DNA from: Alectoria sarmentosa | Taxonomy: Eukaryota; Ascomycota; Lecanoromycetes; Lecanorales; Parmeliaceae | Length of the DNA: 64,000 nucleotides | Direction of reading: 5' to 3' | NCBI GenBank assembly: GCA_009733775.1 | Contig: WOGZ01000044.1 | Location: 1-64,000, forward strand | In this document: positions 57,222 to 64,000 of the stretch, piece after piece | Layout of the letters: every line of letters begins with the position of its first letter | How positions within the stretch are numbered: position 1 is the stretch's first letter | Program-made: the position numbers and the translations under genes | Notes under the pieces: generated by a model | Database searches by the model: none | The model's input: the letters and a program-made list of their open reading frames with translations, nothing else | What the model was told of the DNA's origin: nothing

Positions 57222-58542
57222 ATGTTTACCGTTCTCTTATCCCTTCTCTGCTTTTCCATCACCTTCCTCTCTTCCCAACTCGTTCGGGCAGATTGCGAAT
57301 GTGGCTACACCGTCAATTCCGCCCTCTACACAGATCTCATCGAGACAGACTTTCTTCACTTGGCCAACATCACCAACGATACGGATTGGCAGCCGCAGAA
57401 TTACACCGTCACGCCTGAGCTTGCGCGCGGCCCGTACGGCAAGAATGCATCAATCAGCAACGTCGTCGCCAATCCGCTCAAAAGTCAATATGACTGGGCA
57501 GGCGATGGAGTCAATGGCGGCGATGCGGGTCTGCAGCTCCTTGTCAGAGGGGGCGTTCCTCAGGACGGACTGATCCCAATGGCCGAGGTTGCTACGGCGA
57601 GGATAGATATGCTTTATGGAAGCTTCCGTGCTGGCATGAAGGTGACGGGAACACCTGGCACTTGTGGCGCTTTTTTCTGGGTACAGCCTACCTCTTTGCT
57701 CTCGTTCTGTGCTCGAGTCTCACATCTCCCATCACAGTATTTCAATGACACCCAAGAGATCGACATGGAGTTCCTCTCCGCGGAATTCAATTCCACCTCT
57801 CAGGTACGTACATTTCGGAGCTGACCCTACCGGTTGTTGAAATCGAGTCGCAAGATATGTTTCGGGAGCAAGAGGACCTTTCTGCTCCTCAGACCTGTCT
57901 TGCAGCTCCGTTTCCTGCCTCGAATGAGCAATGCTGATTCCGAAATCTGCGTAGCCTGTCAACCTCGTCCTCCAGTCCCCGGAATCCGAAGAAGCAGGCT
58001 TCAATGCCGCAAACACCGGCACCTTCCAGGTGCACCAATTGAACTTCACTCCTTCAGAAGGCTTCCACGAGTATCGTTTTGACTGGTCTCCCAATGCCGT
58101 CGACTTTTACGCCGACGGTGTCCTGCTTGATACCATGACCAGTGCTGTTCCCACAGCACCAGGCCACATCACGTTGTCTCACTGGAGCAACGGAGATCCG
58201 AATTGGAGCGCTGGGCCACCTACCGAGGACGCCATCCTCACGGTCGAGTACTTGAAAGGCTACTTCAACAGCTCAGATGCAGCACGGCAGCAGGATTGGT
58301 CAAAGCGCTGCATCAGTCCTTCGGCGGTGAATGCAACATGTCCTGTCCCGGAGATCACACAGGCGCCGAATGGAAATGCTAGCGCGCACACATTCTTTTT
58401 CAGCATGCAAGCGAATGATACGGGGAATCAGACCGTGTTTGGGTCGTCGAAGAAGAGCGAAGGGATCGCATTGGACAGCACGCTGACAGGGGTGGTTGTA
58501 TCGATGGTGATGCTATTGAGTATGATTTGGGAGGTGTTGTAG
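57222..58542 (+). CDS. GPI-anchored GH16 cell-wall glucanase/transglycosylase
   Basis: Exons 57222-57680, 57738-57803 and 57955-58542 give 370 residues. Residues 1-24 form a signal peptide, then the mature protein begins DCECGYTVN. The GH16 catalytic motif E160-I-D162-M-E164 is intact in the small second exon. The domain continues with FHEYRFDWSPNAVDFYADG and HWSNGDPNWSAGPP. Several N-glycosylation sites are visible, and the C-terminal hydrophobic tail (LTGVVVSMVMLLSMIW) fits a GPI signal. Such enzymes cut or rejoin beta-glucan, or link chitin to glucan, in the wall; the exact linkage cannot be told from sequence. The real ATG is 57222; a GTG six bases upstream is not a start. Confidence 0.9.
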
Positions 58543-59470
58543 CAAAAGGGAATGTCTTGTCTTTTGCATATGTACAATGGACTATGCATTAAGCGTGTGG
58601 CGTATCGCTGACTCGGCCGGTTGATTATGTGCTTTGGATCCGAGTATGGTGGAGATACCCCAGTGCATCTTGTGGGATTTGTCGATAGCAGTTGTGTATA
58701 TCAGAACAATCGTGTTCTATCTAAGAGCTGGCTCTCTCAATGCAATGAGGGCAAGCAAAAGCAAATGAGTGAAAATGTACATTATTCGTGGATGCTTTTA
58801 AGCAAGAGGAAGAGTCGTTGTTGCTATTTTGGTTCTCCGCTTTTGGCTTTGATGACATTTCGCCGCCGATCATTCACTCACCCCTGACAAGACAACAAAA
58901 TTACTCCTGTTCAACTATCAAATACCTACCACTGTCTACCTCATCAACACGTCAATAGACTGTCTTTACAGCCCATCCACGCCTATCACTTGAGAGTACG
59001 CCGAGCTTGTCTTCCAATCAATCTCAGGTCGCGACATCAAGCGCATTGAACCATACAACGGAGACGACTCGATCAAAGAACATTAAGCTCTTGGGACGAC
59101 TACCTCCTCTTCGCCATCCTTCTTTCCTCACGCCCAAATTCGCGGTCCTCAGAAGTTACGCCTGTACTGCAGCAGACTCAACCGTCAAGGACACCCGGGC
59201 TGTTCGATCGACACACACTTCTTTCTCTACGAACCTGTGAACGTCGTCACGAGAGTTTCTGCGAAGATTATTGCGCCCGTAATTCTACTGTGAATACGGA
59301 GTAGGTCTGGACTGGGACGCATATAACATAAGGATATTCGGGGTCGCAACCAAGCATTCTTCCGGTGCCAGGCGCGTTTAGACGCCTTTGCTCGACGGAA
59401 AAGACTCACAACCTATCAAAGCTGCCCTCCCTTTGGCCATCTCGTACCTACCACACAACCGATCTTCGAA
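58543..59470. other. Intergenic, GH16 to small secreted protein
   Basis: 928 bp. The last ~550 bp are rich in CA and CT runs, likely promoter and leader of the next gene. No feature supported. Confidence 0.4.
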
Positions 59471-59986
59471 ATGCGTACCACCCTCATCCCCATATTTCTC
59501 CTTCCCTTCCTCGCCTCCATCCCCACCCTCGCCTCAAACCACCTCCAAAAAGCTGCCCCAATACCTCGCTCCCTAGACGCCATCCTTGTCGAACCTCTCG
59601 AACCCACTCCAACACCCACGCCAACACCTACATCCCACATCAACCACCTCGATCTCCGCCAGGTCGCAGCAGGCGTAGGGGGCGCGGGCGCTGCTGCCGC
59701 GCCCGCTCAGCCCGCAGCCGTTGTACCGGCCGCGGCGGCGGGAGCAGAGGTCGATCCGACGGATTCACCGACGGTGGCGGCGGGCGGCGCGGCGAGCGCG
59801 ACGGCGGTCAAGAGTGGGGCGATTGGGTTGGGGACGCTGACGGGGAAAGTTGGGGTTGTGAATACGAAGGATGCGAAGAGTGATGCTGTGGGGAATGGGG
59901 TGGGGGTCGAGGTCCTGGGGATACTGGGGTGCTGGGTGGTTGGGGTAGTCGTTGGGGGTGGGTTGATGGGTATGGGTATTGCCTGA
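59471..59986 (+). CDS. Small secreted Ala/Gly/Pro-rich protein with hydrophobic C-terminus
   Basis: A 171-residue intronless protein. Residues 1-22 form a signal peptide (MRTTLIPIFLLPFLASIPTLAS). A TP repeat (EPTPTPTPTPTS) and a low-complexity Ala/Gly/Val segment follow, then a basic patch and a final hydrophobic stretch (VLGILGCWVVGVVVGGGLMG) that could be a GPI signal or a membrane anchor. Only one cysteine. It resembles small wall-associated proteins of filamentous fungi in build, but no family is recognised. The frame is GC-rich, which produces long antisense open frames that are not genes. Confidence 0.65.
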   Translation: MRTTLIPIFLLPFLASIPTLASNHLQKAAPIPRSLDAILVEPLEPTPTPTPTPTSHINHLDLRQVAAGVGGAGAAAAPAQPAAVVPAAAAGAEVDPTDSPTVAAGGAASATAVKSGAIGLGTLTGKVGVVNTKDAKSDAVGNGVGVEVLGILGCWVVGVVVGGGLMGMGIA

Positions 59987-60078
59987 TGATGACATGACCA
60001 TAAGAACTGGAAGAGATTGTGCTTGCATTTGTGGAGTTTTGGGAAGAGCATAGAATAGATGATGGCCATGAGACATCA

Positions 60079-60103
60079 GTGTGTGTGTGTGTGTGTGTGT
60101 GTG
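60079..60103. repeat. (GT)n microsatellite
   Basis: About 12 uninterrupted GT units. Confidence 0.95.
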
Positions 60104-60434
60104 CCGGGCACGCATAATCTGCATAGCGTTCATCTGCATCGAGCGGGAATTCAATATATCCAATAGCACAGCGCTTTTCTGTACGCTGAAGGAATTTCAA
60201 TCTCCTGCGTGCTTCCCACCGGTACTATACACCGATGGCCCCCTTGATCATAAAGTTGCACCTTCTCCATGCCGGATTCGGCAGTCGCTGGACGAAAAGA
60301 GCAGAACAGAACAGAACAGAGCAAGATAACCGTGCGTCCAGCAAGAAAAGACAGTCTCAGAGAGTCGTCCCGAATGACCAAGCCCGATTGGAGCCGTTGC
60401 ATTTTCTAATTCTCGCTGGTAATTCTAGATACCT

Positions 60435-60464
60435 TAGATAGATAGATAGATAGATAGATAGATA
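60435..60464. repeat. (TAGA)n microsatellite
   Basis: About seven tetranucleotide TAGA units followed by ACCTAGATACCTAG. Confidence 0.95.
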
Positions 60465-60526
60465 CCTAGATACCTAGGAGTAAAGAGAGTAAGTATGGCT
60501 GTCCGTGGCTCCGGCACGCCCGTTTG

Positions 60527-60596
60527 CTATCTAATCTATCTATCTATGCATCTATCCATCCATCCATCCATCCATCCATCCATCCATCCATCCATC
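60527..60596. repeat. (CTAT)n and (CATC)n microsatellites
   Basis: A short CTAT tract runs into about ten CATC units (60556-60596). Confidence 0.95.
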
Positions 60597-60648
60597 TTAC
60601 GTAGTATGTATACTCGGGCCATCAATCAGAGGCTGGACCGGAACATTG

Positions 60649-60670
60649 TATTGTATTGTATAGTATAGTA
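60649..60670. repeat. (TATTG)n/(TATAG)n tract
   Basis: Short pentanucleotide repeat next to a CCTAGGTAGG palindrome-like element. Confidence 0.75.
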
Positions 60671-60870
60671 CCTAGGTAGGACACTGTTGAGCGTATAGGA
60701 TTTTTTGATTTGTTTGTTGACCTTCCGGGAAATGTCCCGATGGACCGACCGACCTGGTGCTTTGTATGTATTTCCAAAGCTTTTGTGGGGGAAGTTGATG
60801 CTGTGATTGCGGCTGTCTGTTTTTTTTGGTGCAGAGATCCTCGGGGTATATAGATGATGAAGGGGACTTT

Positions 60871-60916
60871 GCAGGTAGGCAGGTAAGCAGGCAGGTAAGC
60901 AGGCAGGCAGGTAGGG
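60871..60916. repeat. (GCAGGTA)n-like tract
   Basis: Degenerate units of GCAGGTAA/GCAGGCAG over ~45 bp. Confidence 0.85.
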
Positions 60917-60980
60917 AAGAGGCAAGGGCGAGAGTAGGGGTGTCGCGAAAGAGCGTCATCGATGGAATCGGGAGAAAAGA

Positions 60981-61010
60981 TAGGTAGGTAAGTAGGTAGG
61001 TAGGTAGGCA
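60981..61010. repeat. (GGTA)n microsatellite
   Basis: About seven GTAG units with one AGTA interruption. Confidence 0.9.
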
Positions 61011-61604
61011 GGAGCCAAGCAAGCACAGGGAGAAGCGAATGAGATGGTTCGATAGATGCCAAATGCTTCGCATGCCTGCTAAATGTGTCTCGAAACTCTA
61101 CCGCCTTCTATCGTACACATGTCGACGTCAATGTCCCACACTCTATGCCTCATCCGAGCCACTCCCTGTCCGCAAACGGATTCGCATGGAATGCGTATCA
61201 CAGCCCTCTATGTGCTCCGTGAAGCTTTCCGTACATGCTGCAGATCACATGCCATGGGAAAGCGAAAGCATTGTATGCAAAAAAAAAAACCCTCATCGCT
61301 CGCATTGGCCGCCGGATACAAAACATGGGCCGCCGATAGGAAATGGTATCTCTGGGTTCCAAAAAGTATTAGGTACTAGTAGAGGTAGTGGAGCGGTGCA
61401 GGGCCAGCCCGTCTTTGTATGTTTGTTGCGGGTTGTGATGTATTCTTGATGCACATAGTTCAGACATGGCAGACCGTCGGTCGATGTGTACAGGGCTCGG
61501 AGGTGAGACGTCTGATCCGCGGCCCTTCGACCCTCGCCATTCTGTTGAAAGATCTTCATGGAAGGGAAGCTCAAGGAGATGTGGCGGGATGGACCCAGGA
61601 TCGA

Positions 61605-64000
61605 TCAAGCCTGAATGTTTTCGAATGTAGTGTCCATGTCGAGGTCCACCCCTTGGGACGACATTGTCGGTGTGCTGGCGCTTGTTCCAGAGGCAACGGC
61701 ATCTTCGTAGCCCACCAGCGCTTGCGAATAAAATCTGAACGACTCGCCCATAAGCTTGGTAATTCTACGCTTACAGTCAGCATCAACCCCTCTTCAGATG
61801 TTCTGGGAACACAACTTACCCCCAGACGACCACCTCATCAATCATGCTCCCCCAAAGTCGAGCGACAGTCGAACTGAGTTTTGAGCTATAACCTTCTACC
61901 GACTCATCGTCGAACAGGTTTCGAACCTTGTTGTACATGGCCAATTCTTCCGTGGTTGCTTCCACTTCGTCATGTTCTAGCCGGTAAAGCCAGAGACTGA
62001 GGATGACCATCAGGTCTAGACCGCACAGAGGATGTTCCACGCTCCAGTTCGTAGCGCACGTTTCGCCTACCCATTTGATACCTTGTAGTGCGACGATCTC
62101 TATGCAGTTGTAGCATTCTTCAATGACCTTGATCATTTCTTGCGATCTCTTGACTTTGTCCCTAGCATTGGTCATGGCGGCGGCGACCTCGTAAGAATCG
62201 TGATATCGGAGAGCTTCTTGGACTGACTTCAGATCAACCTCTAACCGTGCCCAAGTATTTCGGTAGAGAGCCATGGCGTTGAAGATCAGCGGGTGACCTT
62301 GGTGAGGCGCGCTCAGCTGAACAACTATTGTTTCCGGCTCACATTTCTCCAAAGATTTGTCCCATGTCTCAAGGGCAAGACGGAGCTTGTATTCTGTTAC
62401 GACATCTTGCAAGGCTTCGAAGTTGCGCTTGTGTTCCCATACCGCCAGGAATAGAGCATTGATCATGACTCTCGTTGCGAAGGCGCTGTATCGCGTTGCG
62501 TCTCCCTGGTACAGACTGTCAATGGCTTCGCGCACAGTGATGATGGTCGAGGCTGTCAAGCTGTCTCGCCATGAATCTTCATCCACGACTTCGAGGTTCC
62601 ATAACGACTCAGATGATGGTAGCTCCAAAGTTTCGAATTCCTTGAAGCTTATAGCAGGGGTATGATCGTAAGTTAGAGTGAGGAGGCCGAAGAAGATGTA
62701 CACCGCGTAGTATGTCCGTCTGCATCCTTCGTCTTCGACCCATTCTGCGTGGGTGGGCTGTGCGCCTTCTCTTGCTTCTGACCGTAGTTTCAACTCATAC
62801 CGGTTGCCAGCGACCATCTGCAATCATCCGTCAGCAGTAGCTTTCGTGGGTGCTAGTACTATACGTACATTGGCAACGAGACTCTTGATGGAGCCTGCCC
62901 ATTCCAATCCTTTCGGATCCCCACTCCAACTGGCGAATATCATGTTCAGTAGCGTACTCTGCATTGTCCACAGCGGACACTTGCGCGAACTGAAACTTTC
63001 TTTGTTCTGAAGGAATTGACTGACGAGCAGCTTCGAACCTATGTGAAACATGAATGCTTTGTCCTGATTGAATGAGTAGAGAGCACCAATGGAGAGGACC
63101 GAAAGAAGCAATGCTGGGGAAACTTGGCTTGGGTCGAAAGACTCAAGATGTAAGAAGGGTAGATGATGGTGGAAGAGTTTGAAGTACGACTCGAGACAGG
63201 CATTAATTTCTGCTCGAGATTGAAGTTCGAAGTTGGGTTGGGTCGTCCGTTCGCTGTCGCATCGCTTCATATTCTCTTGCATCGTGCTGTAGTCTTCGTC
63301 GGTTGGGAGCTGAGGTACTTTCGGTGTGGTGATGGGTTGGCTTGGACCAGGTGAGCGTCGATAATCTACAGGTGAGACTGGTCCGGTCATGAAGGGGAAG
63401 GGCGAGAGTCCGTTTGGGGTCGCGGGGCCGGAGATGGGCATGGAGCCGGTGAGGGACTGAAGTCCAGGGGCGAGGGCGTCGCCTCCGGATGGGTATCTCT
63501 CCATCATTGGCGGTAGTTGATTCGGATGAGGTTGGACGGTACTGGCGCTGTTGAAAGAAAGCTGCGACAATTGAGAATCTTGCGAGCCAGAAAGGCTCGA
63601 GGAAGAGACTGAAGAAGCTTTGGGTTCAATTACCGAGTCTGACATGAAATGATCCCACGGCATCTGATTGAGGGGCATGGAGGGGGGCATGCCGGGCATG
63701 AAGGGGACTGAAGTATCAAACATGGTTGTATGATCGGGGGAGTAGGGCGTCGAGGTCTCGTCGAGTTGATCGTCTGGGTTGTTTGCCAGGGCGGCCGTAG
63801 CTTTGTGATGAAAGTTGGTAATCATCATCGCAGCAACATTATCGTCAATCATACCATCACTGCTTGCTTCTATTTGTTCCATCGTCGCCGTATCCAAGTC
63901 CATGGGTGGCTTTGTAGGAGTCGCCTTGGGTGCTGGCTTTGCGCCCGGCCGTCTCTTGACTTCGCTGACCAGCGGTACTCCTCCATCTTTGGCGTGTACC
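61605..64000 (-). CDS. Fungal-specific transcription factor, N-terminus beyond the window
   Basis: Partial gene, cut by the right edge. Exons 62869-63999 (open to the edge), 61820-62817 and 61605-61764 give at least 762 residues with consistent phases. The visible N-terminal part is disordered, Pro/Ser-rich, and preceded by a basic stretch (EVKRRPGAKPAPK). Residues from about 260 match the fungal-specific transcription-factor (middle homology) domain: INACLESYFKLFHHHLPFLH, LLLSVLSIGALYS, CRRTYYAVYIFFGLLTLTYD. The small last exon adds GESFRFYSQALVGYEDAV. The DNA-binding domain must lie beyond the edge; in this architecture it is often a pair of C2H2 fingers, but that cannot be seen here. Confidence 0.85.

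Larger units (their letters stand above)
59987..61604. other. Repeat-rich intergenic region
   Basis: About 1.6 kb between the small secreted protein and the convergent transcription-factor gene. It holds an unusual concentration of simple repeats (next entries). Long open frames here on the minus strand are repeats read as Tyr-Leu-Pro or His-Thr runs and are not genes. Confidence 0.5.

Noticed and set aside
59365..60200. Long frames rich in Arg/Pro/His/Thr on both strands
   Set aside because: They are alternative-frame readings of the GC-rich secreted-protein gene and of the GT microsatellite.
60622..61073. Minus frames with repeated Leu-Pro-Thr-Tyr
   Set aside because: Read-through of the GGTA and GCAGGTA microsatellites.
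1..64000. CRISPR arrays, operons, riboswitches
   Set aside because: The genome is fungal; no direct-repeat/spacer pattern, Shine-Dalgarno context or riboswitch motif was seen.

Overview
This is a window of nuclear DNA from a filamentous ascomycete, probably Pezizomycotina. Its protein-coding genes carry short introns (about 50-110 bp) with GTRNGY-type donors, CTRAY-like branch points and YAG acceptors. The gene set is a typical mould set: Pot1, Scc3, Fmp27, a NimE-type cyclin, a FEX fluoride exporter, UreD, and GH16 and GH128 wall enzymes. I cannot name the species or genus from the sequence. A sharply bounded AT-rich block without genes fills the first ~4.86 kb, and a smaller one lies near 9.86-10.34 kb. 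Such blocks are the usual product of repeat-induced point mutation (RIP) in ascomycetes with two-compartment genomes.

Left part (1-13 kb) is an accessory region. After the AT block come a frameshifted O-methyltransferase (minus) and an intact ACMSD/6-methylsalicylate-decarboxylase-like amidohydrolase (minus). Next are a broken PTH11/rhodopsin-like membrane protein whose conserved Trp codon has become TGA, the second AT-rich patch, and a six-cysteine small secreted protein (plus), a candidate effector. Together they look like the eroded edge of a secondary-metabolism or host-interaction region beside RIP-affected repeats.

From 13 kb onward the window is gene-dense housekeeping sequence. The order is: aprataxin/Hnt3 (+), Irc22/TRAP-alpha-like (-), a NYN-like plus CCCH zinc-finger protein (+), Pot1 (-), glutathione-independent formaldehyde-dehydrogenase-type ADH (+), cohesin Scc3/Psc3 (+), a degenerate GH128 glycosidase (+), UreD (-), RNA polymerase III subunit Rpc4 (-), a transcription factor with an N-terminal ubiquitin-like region and a C-terminal zinc cluster (-), B-type cyclin (+), the 2941-residue lipid-transfer protein Fmp27 (-), a small one-pass membrane protein (+), uracil phosphoribosyltransferase (-), FEX fluoride exporter (+), a GPI-anchored GH16 glucanase/transglycosylase (+), a small secreted Ala/Gly/Pro-rich protein (+), a microsatellite cluster, and a fungal-specific transcription factor (-) that runs off the right edge.

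I rebuilt exon structures by hand from splice sites and checked that the phases are consistent. Several genome-stability and cell-cycle genes (Hnt3, Pot1, Scc3, cyclin B) lie within 30 kb, but nothing shows that they form a functional cluster. I did not find an unmistakably new system. The most worthwhile leads are the eroded accessory edge, the NYN/CCCH protein, the transcription factor with its zinc cluster near the C terminus, the Phe-variant D-box of the cyclin, and the tandem repeat in the FEX N-terminus.
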